Positions 1 to 6,984 of a DNA stretch of 45,793 nt are shown in pieces; the stretch's first letter is position 1; each line of letters begins with the position of its first letter. The DNA is from a virus. The stretch is from positions 1 through 45,793 of the IMG/VR virus record IMGVR_UViG_3300037189_007227; one strand, 5' to 3'. Position numbers and translations under genes: made by a program. Under the pieces are notes generated by a model. The model did not search any database and had not been told where the DNA came from. It saw nothing but the letters and a program-made list of their open reading frames with translations.

Positions 1-1
1 G

Positions 2-208
2 AACAGACACATGCTCGTCGCTGCCCGCAAAGTGTGCGCTAAATGCCCGATAGCAGAAGCCTGTCTAGAAGAGGCTCTTACCCAGCCTTACATAGAAGAC
101 CACGGCATCTGGGGTGGCTCATCGTCGTATCAACGCAAGTTGATGCGTAGCAACCCAAAGCTAAAGACTGTCCACCTACAAGAACTACGCCGAGAGGGGC
201 GCAAATAA
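2..208 (+). CDS. WhiB-family transcription factor, 5'-truncated by window edge
   Basis: The frame is open to the left edge of the window, so the true start and the first cluster cysteine lie outside. What remains shows the WhiB signature: a C-x2-C-x5-C motif (VCAKCPIAEAC) followed by the GIWGG turn about 17 residues later and a basic C-terminal tail. WhiB proteins hold a 4Fe-4S cluster through four cysteines and modulate sigma-factor-dependent transcription in Actinobacteria and their phages. It lies on the plus strand with one further small gene and converges on the minus-strand genome. Here the cysteine spacing is canonical, unlike the second WhiB protein at 11521-11835. Family assignment is firm; target promoters are unknown. 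Confidence 0.85.
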   Translation, partial: NRHMLVAARKVCAKCPIAEACLEEALTQPYIEDHGIWGGSSSYQRKLMRSNPKLKTVHLQELRREGRK

Positions 209-235
209 TGTTTGGACTTACCAAGGAGAAAAAGC

Positions 236-433
236 ATGACCGAACTGAACGATTGGATGACCGCAAAAGAGTTAGCAGACTACGCTGGTATCGCCTACCC
301 AGGTCTTTGGACTTATCGAAAACGAGGCATCCTTCCAATGCCGGATATGTACATCGGGAACAAGCCTCTGTGGAGTCGCGACCTTATCGAGTCGTGGGAA
401 TTCACTTGGGAAAGAAGAATCACTAAAGCCTGA
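236..433 (+). CDS. Small excisionase/MerR-like helix-turn-helix protein
   Basis: A 65-residue protein. The ATG at 236 is chosen because AAGGAG at 223-228 sits seven bases upstream; in-frame upstream alternatives lack such a site. The sequence (MTAKELADYAGI, then a short wing-like stretch ending LWSRDLIESWE) has the layout of excisionase or MerR-type winged helix-turn-helix proteins, in which the helix pair recognises DNA and the following arginine-rich loop acts as a wing. It follows the WhiB gene by 27 bases on the same strand, so the two are probably co-transcribed regulators. No integrase is visible, so a role as a repressor or activator is as likely as excision. Confidence 0.7.
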   Translation: MTELNDWMTAKELADYAGIAYPGLWTYRKRGILPMPDMYIGNKPLWSRDLIESWEFTWERRITKA

Positions 434-504
434 CCAGATAGTTTGATTAGGGCCAAAATCCTAGTGACTATGGTTCTGGCTCTACTCACTAACTGTTATC
501 AGAT

Positions 505-523
505 AACTAGTCTTCTAGTTTTT
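505..523 (+). terminator. Weak intrinsic terminator between converging genes
   Basis: The plus strand reads AACTAG, a TCTT loop, CTAGTT and then TTTC, a six-pair stem with a short T run. It would end transcription of the two plus-strand regulators. It overlaps the TAG stop of the converging minus-strand gene. Immediately upstream a second perfect inverted repeat, GTTATC-A-GATAAC (495-507), overlaps it and could be an alternative hairpin or an operator. The stem is AT-rich, so strength is doubtful. Confidence 0.45.
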
Positions 524-2006
524 CTCGGATAATCATGGTGGTTTGCTCCTCTGAAGCAGCCTCTTCCATCTCTTTCATGGCCTGTACTCGGTCACCAAAA
601 ATAGCAGACAGAACTCCCTGTCCTGCGTTGCGTTGGGCGGTAATCTGAATGAACTCTTTTTGTTCATCCAACTCCTTCATGGACTTGAGCATCTTAAAGT
701 ACCTGTCCATTTCTTGTGACACATTCGGGTCTGCGTATCCACCGTTCAATTCCTCAGAAAACCGCATAAATGCTACTCTCTGGGCTTGCATCTCGAGGAG
801 GGCTGTGTTCATTGCGCGGAGTTGCTCGGGGGTCTCAACCTTGATTGGGAGATTGAAAGCACATGTTGTAGCGGGCTTAAAAGCAGGGCAATTAGCAGCC
901 ACAAAGCATGTGTCGCATTGGCGCAAAGAGGATGACTGCGACTGTACAAGAGGCACATCTTTGAGGACATCTACCCCGTCTTCGTTCTCTACAACGGTCT
1001 TCATCTTGTACCCAAAAACGGGCATGGAGATGACCTCTTCGGGGTCTCGTTGTGTCACTTCAGCAGGTTCAGACTTCCGCACTTCAGACCCGCTGTTATT
1101 AGAAGCACCCCCCATGAATTCCATCAAACCTGTATATAGGGTGTCATCACTGTTATCAGCTATCACGGGCTGTTTGCCACCCTTGATGGACTCGAGCTTA
1201 GGCTTGTCCTTATCCATGACTTTCTCCAACTGTTTGTATGACCAAACTGCGACTCGGGTTGCCTCCAAAGTGTCGTCTGCAATGAACTTATCAAAGTCCA
1301 AGCCAGCTTTCTGCACTACCGCCTTATATCTTGGGCGAGCCTGTGCCTTCATCTTCTTGGGGTATCGCACAAGCTTCATGCCGTCCCAGATGATGGTCTC
1401 CCCTCGACGCATAGGAGAGAGCCACGACAATGTAGAAGCCGTATCAAACGGTATCTGGCGTAGGTTGTCGGGCTTAGCAGTAGCAAGAGCATGTAGCTTG
1501 ACTGGATACTTAGTCTTCAAAGACCGAGTAATGCCAGACAGATTAGTCACAGACTCAATAGTCTCGTACGGAATGGCGATGTTGTGATACTCAGAAGCCC
1601 ATCTTTGCAAAACCATCGTGCCGTAGGACTCATGCCAAACCACCCACATCTTAGGGTCGTTCTCGTAGGCTGCTCGGTTCTGTTGAATAGCATGAAGCCC
1701 GAGCACCTGACTATCAAACTCTACCCAGCCCTCGATGCGCTCATGGTTCAGGGCAATAAACTCTTCGTAGTCAGCAGCGTACTCATCCAGCTCGCGCTTA
1801 GAGAGGTTAGCCTTATCAGCCTGGGTAGCACCGCTGTCAACCCAAACACGCGTCTCGGGCAGGAAGTGCTCGCCAATCAGGTAAGCCTTAGTCTTGGGAA
1901 GCCCGCGCTTACGCAAGCCCCAGTAGTTAAGCATGACCGTATCAACACCACTGCGCTCGAGCAGAGTGCGGTTGCTGGGTATCTCTACCCCACCAAAGAT
2001 AATCAC
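507..2006 (-). CDS. tRNA-guanine transglycosylase/DpdA-like protein with a Cys-rich C-terminal region
   Basis: 499 residues; GTG start two bases after the upstream stop (TAATCGTG). The first ~215 residues read like a TIM barrel of the TGT/DpdA superfamily: VWVDSGA (D57), EGWVEFD (residues 92-98), HALATAKP (172-179), and FDTAS (187-191) resembling the FDSAS nucleophile motif of archaeal TGT. Such enzymes swap guanine for 7-deazaguanine bases; DpdA proteins do this in phage DNA. The usual C-x-C-x2-C-His zinc site is absent; instead residues 364-382 carry C-x2-C-x5-C-x8-C, followed by a helical region. No preQ0 synthesis genes are in the window. Fold-level similarity is what I see; DNA-modifying activity is inference. 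Confidence 0.55.
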   Translation of the reverse strand: MIIFGGVEIPSNRTLLERSGVDTVMLNYWGLRKRGLPKTKAYLIGEHFLPETRVWVDSGATQADKANLSKRELDEYAADYEEFIALNHERIEGWVEFDSQVLGLHAIQQNRAAYENDPKMWVVWHESYGTMVLQRWASEYHNIAIPYETIESVTNLSGITRSLKTKYPVKLHALATAKPDNLRQIPFDTASTLSWLSPMRRGETIIWDGMKLVRYPKKMKAQARPRYKAVVQKAGLDFDKFIADDTLEATRVAVWSYKQLEKVMDKDKPKLESIKGGKQPVIADNSDDTLYTGLMEFMGGASNNSGSEVRKSEPAEVTQRDPEEVISMPVFGYKMKTVVENEDGVDVLKDVPLVQSQSSSLRQCDTCFVAANCPAFKPATTCAFNLPIKVETPEQLRAMNTALLEMQAQRVAFMRFSEELNGGYADPNVSQEMDRYFKMLKSMKELDEQKEFIQITAQRNAGQGVLSAIFGDRVQAMKEMEEAASEEQTTMIIREKLED

Positions 2007-2008
2007 GA

Positions 2009-2494
2009 TTACTCGAAGTTTAAGGACTCAGTGCGCGAAAGCCGTAGGTCATTAGCAATAGCAGTGTTCTGCTTCTCAATAGCTGCTTCAATATCATCCC
2101 AGGCTCGCACACGCTTGGGCGCATCGGGGCGAAACTCTGGGCGTACATACGAAGGAACACCGAACATAACAGCAGGGATGCCTTGGTCAAAAGCGTATGA
2201 CCACAGGTGCGGGTTTCCTGTAATAAAAAGAGCGACCTGCCCATGAGCACGAGCATAGTTAATCTGTCGCTTAGGAAGCTCTTCATCCTCAAGCCCTACA
2301 CGCTTATCGATGATGTCGTCGTAGTTGATAATTTTGTGAACAGCAAGCCAGTCTTCAGTAGAAGCTCTGTCCATGGAGGAGATGAAGGTGATGCGGTTGT
2401 GCACAATCAGAGTAGAGACCATAACGACACCAGTGCCAATAGGCTGGTCGTTTCGGTCTTTAAGTACGCCATCAAGTTCTACGAGTATGTGCAT
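2009..2494 (-). CDS. Degenerate HAD-like hydrolase-fold protein
   Basis: 161 residues from an ATG at 2494. The N-terminus MHILVELDGVL matches HAD motif I (normally DxDG) except that the nucleophilic first aspartate is a glutamate. ITFISSMDR could be motif II, and GQVALFITGNPHLWS followed by GIPAVMFG resembles the motif IV strand-loop, again without the usual acidic pair. It may therefore be a non-catalytic HAD-fold protein or have another activity. It ends two bases before the transglycosylase-like gene and follows the nucleotidyltransferase-like gene by nine bases, so the three look like one transcription unit. The family call rests on motif I and the overall strand pattern only. Confidence 0.5.
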   Translation of the reverse strand: MHILVELDGVLKDRNDQPIGTGVVMVSTLIVHNRITFISSMDRASTEDWLAVHKIINYDDIIDKRVGLEDEELPKRQINYARAHGQVALFITGNPHLWSYAFDQGIPAVMFGVPSYVRPEFRPDAPKRVRAWDDIEAAIEKQNTAIANDLRLSRTESLNFE

Positions 2495-2503
2495 GAAGTA
2501 ATC

Positions 2504-3412
2504 CTATTGTTTTGCTCCCTGAATAGCAGCGTATCTAATTGCACTGTGAGCGTCCGGAAGCTCTACGCCATAGAGCGACTGCTCACGCTGTTGCTGGGCA
2601 GAGACGGCATGTTCCTTTATTTTGCGAAGCATTTGAATAGTACCTTCGCGCTTTCCAGCCTGCCAACGGTAGTTATTGAAATCTGCGTAGCCCTCTCCCG
2701 TTGTGGAGAATGCTTTACTGCGGCTCTCGTGAATTTCGTCAAACAACGCCGTTCCCTGTTGGGCAGCTACAAGCAAACGGTTCTCAGCGTTGCGTCGGGT
2801 AGCGTCGTTGTGCGATACGGAAACATCGTTCAAAGCCTGTGTAAAGCGCGTAACAATTTGGGCTGCCATGGAACGGTCATTACTTACTTTAGCTTCCCAG
2901 GCAGGGTTCTGAGGGGCTGTGACGCTAGGGTCTGGGCTTACTGTCCACTCGTCGTACTTAAGGTCATAAGCGGCGTACGGCTTAATCGTACGAATGTCAG
3001 TGGCTCCCGGGTTAACGTAAAACGTCAGCTCATAGCCATTCCAGTTAGCTGTCTTGGGCTGAAGCTCGGAGCGGAACCCCTCATTCAGGTACTCGCTGAT
3101 TTCGCGGTCACCAAGACCCGCAAACTCTGGGTTGGCTTTGCGGAAATGAATGTAGTCAACACCAACCAGGCAGTCGAGGTCACCAGGCTGGCGAGCTGCT
3201 GACCACTGGTACGAAACACCCGAACCAGCCAACCACGCGTGTGCCCACGACTCTGGTTGACGGTAATCCTTGCCCAAGTGGTCATACAACAGCGTCAAGA
3301 TACCCTGTTTAACCCAGCTTTTGAGATGACGACCCTCAAACAGTGTGGGGTCTAGGGTTTGCGAGGGTTCGCTAAAGTACGAGGTGGCAAATGGCAAACC
3401 CGAATCATGCAT
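2504..3412 (-). CDS. Nucleotidyltransferase-fold (Pol beta superfamily) protein
   Basis: 302 residues. Residues 61-82 (LAGSGVSYQW ... GDLDCLV) reproduce the nucleotidyltransferase signature: a Gly-Ser turn (G63-S64) followed about 13 residues later by a D-x-D pair (D78, D80). A possible third carboxylate is E128 (YELTFYV). This family transfers nucleotides to proteins, small molecules or nucleic acids; the substrate here is unknown. No Shine-Dalgarno sequence precedes the ATG, but a TATACT box sits six bases upstream, so the mRNA could be leaderless. It heads the block with the HAD-like and transglycosylase-like genes. Confidence 0.55.
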   Translation of the reverse strand: MHDSGLPFATSYFSEPSQTLDPTLFEGRHLKSWVKQGILTLLYDHLGKDYRQPESWAHAWLAGSGVSYQWSAARQPGDLDCLVGVDYIHFRKANPEFAGLGDREISEYLNEGFRSELQPKTANWNGYELTFYVNPGATDIRTIKPYAAYDLKYDEWTVSPDPSVTAPQNPAWEAKVSNDRSMAAQIVTRFTQALNDVSVSHNDATRRNAENRLLVAAQQGTALFDEIHESRSKAFSTTGEGYADFNNYRWQAGKREGTIQMLRKIKEHAVSAQQQREQSLYGVELPDAHSAIRYAAIQGAKQ

Positions 3413-3424
3413 ACTTCTAGTATA
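3410..3424 (-). promoter_or_regulatory. Possible leaderless promoter (-10 TATACT)
   Basis: On the minus strand TATACT (plus-strand 3419-3424) is followed by six bases and then the ATG at 3412. Transcription starting seven bases after the -10 box would begin at the A of the start codon, as is common for leaderless actinobacterial genes. No -35 match is visible 16-18 bases upstream and there is no ribosome binding site. The 38-base gap to the preceding gene leaves room for little else. Confidence 0.35.
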
Positions 3425-3450
3425 CGGGTATGTGTTACACTTACCGCGCT

Positions 3451-3747
3451 TTACTTGGAGGGTGCGTCTTCCGGTGCTGGGGTCTCGGATGCCCGCTTTG
3501 CGAGGGCTTCCTTTACGACATCAGCGGTTGTCGGCTCTTCGGCAGGAACGAGTGCGGAAACAACCTGCTGGAAACCATCAAACAGAATCTGTCGCTCTAA
3601 GTCAGCAACAATCTTGCGGGAAGCATCGAGGATGTCGTACACGGTAGCTGTCTGTGCGAACGCCTCTCCGTTCTCATCAACCTCGAGCGGGGTGAGCGAA
3701 ACACCGCCGTTGTCGCGTACGGTTACGGTAAATGCGTAATTAGGCAT
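3451..3747 (-). CDS. Hypothetical protein
   Basis: 98 residues, not recognised. The ATG at 3747 overlaps the end of the preceding gene by eight bases. The N-terminal third (YAFTVTVRDNGGVSLTPLEV) looks like beta-strands, the middle is a predicted helix (TVYDILDASRKIVADLERQI), and the C-terminus is rich in Ala, Glu and Pro and probably disordered. It is translationally coupled to the zinc-binding protein upstream. Confidence 0.6.
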   Translation of the reverse strand: MPNYAFTVTVRDNGGVSLTPLEVDENGEAFAQTATVYDILDASRKIVADLERQILFDGFQQVVSALVPAEEPTTADVVKEALAKRASETPAPEDAPSK

Positions 3748-4303
3748 CGTATAGTCCAGCTTTCATTCGTTGTGTTTGAACTGCCACGCTGTGGAACGGG
3801 CAGAAGTTACAGAGGTAAACCTTGGGTCCAGGCGCGTTTTCTGGCGACTCGAGGCCAACGTCCTTGCGCTCTTTGGCGGTCTTGGGGAGCAGTCGCTTTT
3901 CTGGAGTCATGTAATCTCCACAACCAATCTTTGGACTGTTGTGTCGCTTGTAACACGACAGTGCATCCTCGGAAAACTGCATCTTTGTGGAGTAGAAGTC
4001 AGCCTCTGGGGTCATGGCATCCAGACCGGTTGCGCCCTTACCCTTGAGCTGGTCAATGATGGCCTTGCGCTGTTCGACGTTTGCCCACGTCTTTACTGGG
4101 AGCAAAAACAGCTTGCCACGGTGCGGGTCACCCGAAGGGAACACGTGCTTTTCGATGGTCATTTCCAGCAAGTAATCGTACTTGGGGTCACCATCATACG
4201 ACGGCAGTTCTTCCATCGTGTTGCATACGAGGCAGTACAACAGGCGGATAACCGGTCCCTGGTGCTCAAACTCGCGTTTGCCAATTAGTGGCGCGTCAGC
4301 CAT
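3740..4303 (-). CDS. Hypothetical protein with several cysteine pairs
   Basis: 187 residues with a strong AAGGAG site eight bases before the ATG. Cysteines occur as CLVC (24-27), single cysteines near residues 116 and 127 (SCYKRH, KIGCGDY), and CNFCPFH near the C-terminus, so one or two zinc sites or an iron-sulfur cluster are plausible. The rest is a charged, aromatic-rich globular sequence (FLLPVKTWANVEQ) without a family I can name. It starts a run of Cys-rich small genes with the next genes downstream. Function unknown. Confidence 0.6.
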   Translation of the reverse strand: MADAPLIGKREFEHQGPVIRLLYCLVCNTMEELPSYDGDPKYDYLLEMTIEKHVFPSGDPHRGKLFLLPVKTWANVEQRKAIIDQLKGKGATGLDAMTPEADFYSTKMQFSEDALSCYKRHNSPKIGCGDYMTPEKRLLPKTAKERKDVGLESPENAPGPKVYLCNFCPFHSVAVQTQRMKAGLYDA

Positions 4304-4327
4304 ATAATGCTCCTTGTAAATGTAGTG

Positions 4328-4897
4328 CTATGCTACTACGAAATTGTTCTTGGGCAACTCGTAAAACACATATGTCATGAAATCTGCGGGTTCGCCAACA
4401 ACCGTGTTGTCATAAACAACATTGTCGCGGTAACAGTACAGCGAATTGCGGAGTTTGTGATTGGACTTTTCCCACGAAAACCGTTGCCTTGAGGTTGCTG
4501 CCCAGATGATGGCTTGCGTTGGAAAATAAAGCAAAAACCCAATAAGAAAACCAAACGGCAATGACAAAATAAACGCGTACACAATGGGGTTTGAGAACGC
4601 GTTGTTGGGGCCACCAGCCAATGCTGAGTAAATCATGAGGCTGGCAATGGTTCCCCACAAAAACGTCCATCCCAACAGGTTCTTGGGGTTTGCTTGGCCT
4701 GGAACTGGTGGTGTGGAAAACCTCTGGGCTAGTGCCGTCGTGCTATTTGAGAAAAACACACTTGGGCTAACTGGTGAGTGACCTACGCCCATGGTCATTG
4801 CAAACCCTGCGGTTTTGGTGGTGTTGCTATCGATGATGTTCGATACTCGGTCTGAGTAGGCTATGCTGTCGCACAATGGGCAACAAATGGTGGTCAT
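4328..4897 (-). CDS. Membrane protein with N-terminal zinc-knuckle-like motif
   Basis: 189 residues. The N-terminus has CCPLC and is followed by a Ser/Thr-rich stretch; two hydrophobic segments then follow (about residues 74-94, GWTFLWGTIASLMIYSALAG, and 103-128, IVYAFILSLPFGFLIGF), separated by a short polar turn, so the protein probably spans the membrane twice. The last 50 residues are soluble with a YCYRDN motif. The size and topology do not clearly match a holin and there is no endolysin beside it. Function unknown; membrane location is supported by the sequence. Confidence 0.6.
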   Translation of the reverse strand: MTTICCPLCDSIAYSDRVSNIIDSNTTKTAGFAMTMGVGHSPVSPSVFFSNSTTALAQRFSTPPVPGQANPKNLLGWTFLWGTIASLMIYSALAGGPNNAFSNPIVYAFILSLPFGFLIGFLLYFPTQAIIWAATSRQRFSWEKSNHKLRNSLYCYRDNVVYDNTVVGEPADFMTYVFYELPKNNFVVA

Positions 4898-4911
4898 GAT
4901 TATCCTTTTCT

Positions 4912-4929
4912 ACTTGTCCCTCAACAAGT
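4912..4929. repeat. Inverted repeat in a gap between genes
   Basis: ACTTGT and ACAAGT flank a six-base centre (CCCTCA) in the 64-base gap before the membrane-protein gene. On the minus strand it lies downstream of a TATCCT -10-like box (4936-4941) and upstream of AAGGAT, where it could be an operator or an mRNA hairpin. There is no T run, so it is not an intrinsic terminator. Confidence 0.35.
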
Positions 4930-4961
4930 GCTCTAAGGATACACCACTTATGCGAAAACGC

Positions 4962-5414
4962 CTACTGGTACATGCTGGGCTTGGGGTCCGTGGGCCATGT
5001 CGGTGAGTCACCAAACGTATTACTCTTGGTAATCCGCTGTGTCATCTCGTTCGGCTTCCACGCTTTGTGCACACCGACGTTGGGGGCACTGTTGTCCGTG
5101 TAAAAGTGGTTGGGGTCTTCGTTCTTGGGGTCACCCTTGAGCTGGTAACGGTAACTGACAAACCCGTACTTACCTGCTGTCAATGCTGTCTGTAGGTATC
5201 CCAGCATACGGTGACGCTCTTTTGGCTGGTAGGTGTGCTCTTCTGAGAACTCTTCCCCACCGCCAATGGGCTTGTTGTCTGATGGAACGAACAACCCAAC
5301 ATGGTAATGCTCATTAATCCGCTTGGCCTTTGTGGGGTCAAACGACGGATTGGTAATCTCTTTGAACTGCTGACCTACGCGCGGGTCTTCAGGTTCTAGT
5401 TGATAGAACCCCAT
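4962..5414 (-). CDS. Hypothetical protein
   Basis: 150 residues, unrecognised. It is polar, rich in Pro, Asn, Tyr and charged residues (EEFSEEHTYQPKERHRML), with a more regular middle section (LGYLQTALTAGKYGFVSYRYQL) and a C-terminal PTWPTDPKPSMYQ tail that looks disordered. No cysteines, membrane segments or catalytic motifs are visible. It starts at an ATG five bases after the stop of the gene upstream and belongs to the same run of small genes. Confidence 0.6.
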   Translation of the reverse strand: MGFYQLEPEDPRVGQQFKEITNPSFDPTKAKRINEHYHVGLFVPSDNKPIGGGEEFSEEHTYQPKERHRMLGYLQTALTAGKYGFVSYRYQLKGDPKNEDPNHFYTDNSAPNVGVHKAWKPNEMTQRITKSNTFGDSPTWPTDPKPSMYQ

Positions 5415-5419
5415 TGAGT

Positions 5420-5626
5420 CTACTTACCTGGGTTTACCTGTGCGGGGTACTCTGACGTGGCAAAACCGTAACCGTAGAACGGGTGCAGGCTCTGCTTGTT
5501 GTCGAGTGTCTCTTCGGCGCTTACGCCAGGGATAACCTCGGTGTTGGGGCGTGCCTTGCGGTACTTACCGTCGGTCGAACCCTCGTTAAGGCTTTGGTTC
5601 ATCGAACGCGATGTGTTAACTGCCAT
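5420..5626 (-). CDS. Small hypothetical protein
   Basis: 68 residues. The ATG at 5626 (MAVNTSRSMNQ) is preferred over longer in-frame alternatives because it lies two bases after the upstream stop with AAGGAT placed correctly, the arrangement used by its neighbours. The sequence is polar and lacks clear secondary structure (NEGSTDGKYRKARPNTEV). Function unknown. Confidence 0.6.
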   Translation of the reverse strand: MAVNTSRSMNQSLNEGSTDGKYRKARPNTEVIPGVSAEETLDNKQSLHPFYGYGFATSEYPAQVNPGK

Positions 5627-5628
5627 GA

Positions 5629-5994
5629 TTAGTATCCTTCTGGTCGGCGTCGGTATTCCGACTCGGTTTCTTTCCAATCGGGGTAATTATCCCCATGCGA
5701 GTCATCCGAATAACTGTCCTCATCTAGATAACGACCACGCGGTGAGGAACCGTTGTATTCGTGCCAAAGGTCTTCGTTAGCACCCGAGTTGGTAAATCCT
5801 TCGTGGCATTTATCGCAGACATCCCCTCCCGCATTTGCTCGCGAGAAAAACAGCTCATCTTCGGGGTGATGTCCAAAGTCCTCATTTTTATCAACTTCAT
5901 GGCTTGTCAGCTTATTGCCGCAAGACTGGCATGTTGGAGAGAAGTCTACTTTGCGCTTGGGGTCGTGTGCACGGTTGGGTACTGGTTCGGACAT
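5629..5994 (-). CDS. Zinc-ribbon hypothetical protein
   Basis: 121 residues. Two cysteine pairs, CQSC (22-25) and CDKC (60-63), separated by 34 residues form a likely zinc ribbon with an acidic intervening loop (DKNEDFGHHPEDE). The C-terminal half is very acidic and aromatic (LDEDSYSDDSHGDNYPDW) and may be disordered or mimic nucleic acid. It is one of several adjacent Cys-pair proteins in this block. No family recognised. Confidence 0.6.
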   Translation of the reverse strand: MSEPVPNRAHDPKRKVDFSPTCQSCGNKLTSHEVDKNEDFGHHPEDELFFSRANAGGDVCDKCHEGFTNSGANEDLWHEYNGSSPRGRYLDEDSYSDDSHGDNYPDWKETESEYRRRPEGY

Positions 5995-6003
5995 GATTAA
6001 TCC

Positions 6004-6225
6004 TTAACGGTACTTGTAGCCAACGTGACCGGTGTGGTAACCGGTAACGATTGCTTCTGCGGAATCTTTGGTGGTAAATGGCTGACCGCAACCCTTGCAA
6101 GTACTGTGCTGCTTCAGGTCAGTGATGAGGGGGTTACCCTTGGAGTCAACATTCTTGGCGAGGAGGGCGTCAATATCTGCCTGACGTACCTTGTTGTTGG
6201 CGCGGTTCGGTGGGTTGGTTGCCAT
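6004..6225 (-). CDS. Small zinc-finger-like protein
   Basis: 73 residues from the ATG at 6225, which overlaps the upstream stop as TAATG; an upstream in-frame start would lie inside the preceding gene. CKGC is followed 21 residues later by HTGH (GYHTGHVGYKY), a C2H2-like arrangement suitable for one zinc ion. The N-terminal half is polar with a helix (RQADIDALLAKNVDSKG). A DNA- or protein-binding role is possible but unproven. Confidence 0.6.
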   Translation of the reverse strand: MATNPPNRANNKVRQADIDALLAKNVDSKGNPLITDLKQHSTCKGCGQPFTTKDSAEAIVTGYHTGHVGYKYR

Positions 6226-6425
6226 TAGGCCAACTTGCCTTTCACTCGCTTTGACATCCGGTGCTCTCGGCACTGGGGGCAAAGACCCTTACTCATCATG
6301 AACTCTACGGGGTTCATAATCACACCACATTGGGGGCATGGTGCAGACCCTTTATATAGGGTAGCATTTTTGGCAATCTGTTGTGCCTGAAGTTCTAGCG
6401 TAAATCCGCCGTCGCCATCATCCAT
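6225..6425 (-). CDS. Small zinc-ribbon protein
   Basis: 66 residues with two CPQC motifs (30-33 and 49-52) 15 residues apart, a classic small zinc ribbon, ending in a basic tail (REHRMSKRVKGKLA). The start codon overlaps the stop of the upstream gene (TAATG) and its own stop overlaps the next start. Proteins of this shape bind nucleic acids or other proteins; the target is unknown. Confidence 0.65.
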   Translation of the reverse strand: MDDGDGGFTLELQAQQIAKNATLYKGSAPCPQCGVIMNPVEFMMSKGLCPQCREHRMSKRVKGKLA

Positions 6426-6601
6426 TAGTCGTTCTCTTCCATGTTCTCTTGGATTGCCCTTTGCCTGTTGGCTTGACGGGAACCCTTCTCATCAGGACTC
6501 AGGTGCGGTTGAGCAATGCTGCTACGCAAGTGCTCGTTCTTTGCTTCCATCCACGCTTTGTTCTCGGTTGCGCGGCTTTTGCGGCCTCGTTTCGGGTTCA
6601 T
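6425..6601 (-). CDS. Very small basic protein (58 residues)
   Basis: Read directly from the sequence: ATG at 6601 overlapping the upstream TGA as ATGA, and TAA at 6425-6427 overlapping the next ATG as TAATG. It begins MNPKRGRKSRATENKAWMEA and is highly charged, with a basic N-terminus followed by helical, Glu/Gln-rich sequence and no hydrophobic core. The double stop-start overlap and continuous spacing argue that it is a real gene in the operon. It may bind DNA or RNA; nothing more can be said. Confidence 0.65.
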   Translation of the reverse strand: MNPKRGRKSRATENKAWMEAKNEHLRSSIAQPHLSPDEKGSRQANRQRAIQENMEEND

Positions 6602-6984
6602 TTCTTACCCGAACTCAAGTTCTCGTATGAATAATTATACACGTGGTCATTTAGCTCTTTAGCATCCAACGCGTTTTCTTGTGAACGGTCATCCTTTGGA
6701 ACGAATGCACCATTAATCAGCTGTGATGCGGAACGACCGTGCTCAGCTGCGGTGAACAGGTGAGCCATGGCTGATTCTGGGTCTCCTGCTGAGTGGTACA
6801 GAATCGAGTCTTCAATTGAGTTGTGCGCCTTGTCGATGTGGTGAGTAATTGCTCCGGCAAGTTCCGTTGTGGCTGCTTCGGGGTTACCCTTTGCGTGTAC
6901 CATTGCACGAATTGCAAACTCTTGGAGTGTGCGAGCCATTGCTTTGTGGTGCTCGGATGGCTTAGTTGAACCGAGTCTAATCAT
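6598..6984 (-). CDS. Hypothetical helical protein
   Basis: 128 residues; the ATG overlaps the upstream stop (TAATG). The sequence is alanine-rich and helical (KAMARTLQEFAIRAMVHAKG; LAGAITHHIDKAHNSIEDSI), with pairs of histidines and regular spacing suggesting a helical bundle. No catalytic motif or cysteine is present. It precedes the tiny basic gene, to which it is coupled by ATGA. Confidence 0.6.
   Translation of the reverse strand: MIRLGSTKPSEHHKAMARTLQEFAIRAMVHAKGNPEAATTELAGAITHHIDKAHNSIEDSILYHSAGDPESAMAHLFTAAEHGRSASQLINGAFVPKDDRSQENALDAKELNDHVYNYSYENLSSGKK

Noticed and set aside
236-433. Prophage excisionase indicating a nearby attachment site
   Set aside because: The fold is also found in ordinary regulators and no integrase or attachment core is visible in the window.
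649-1587. Long plus-strand frame across the transglycosylase-like gene
   Set aside because: It has no ribosome binding site and lies wholly opposite a gene with recognisable motifs; similar antisense frames at 36383-36982 and 38780-39604 arise from codon bias of the minus-strand tail genes.
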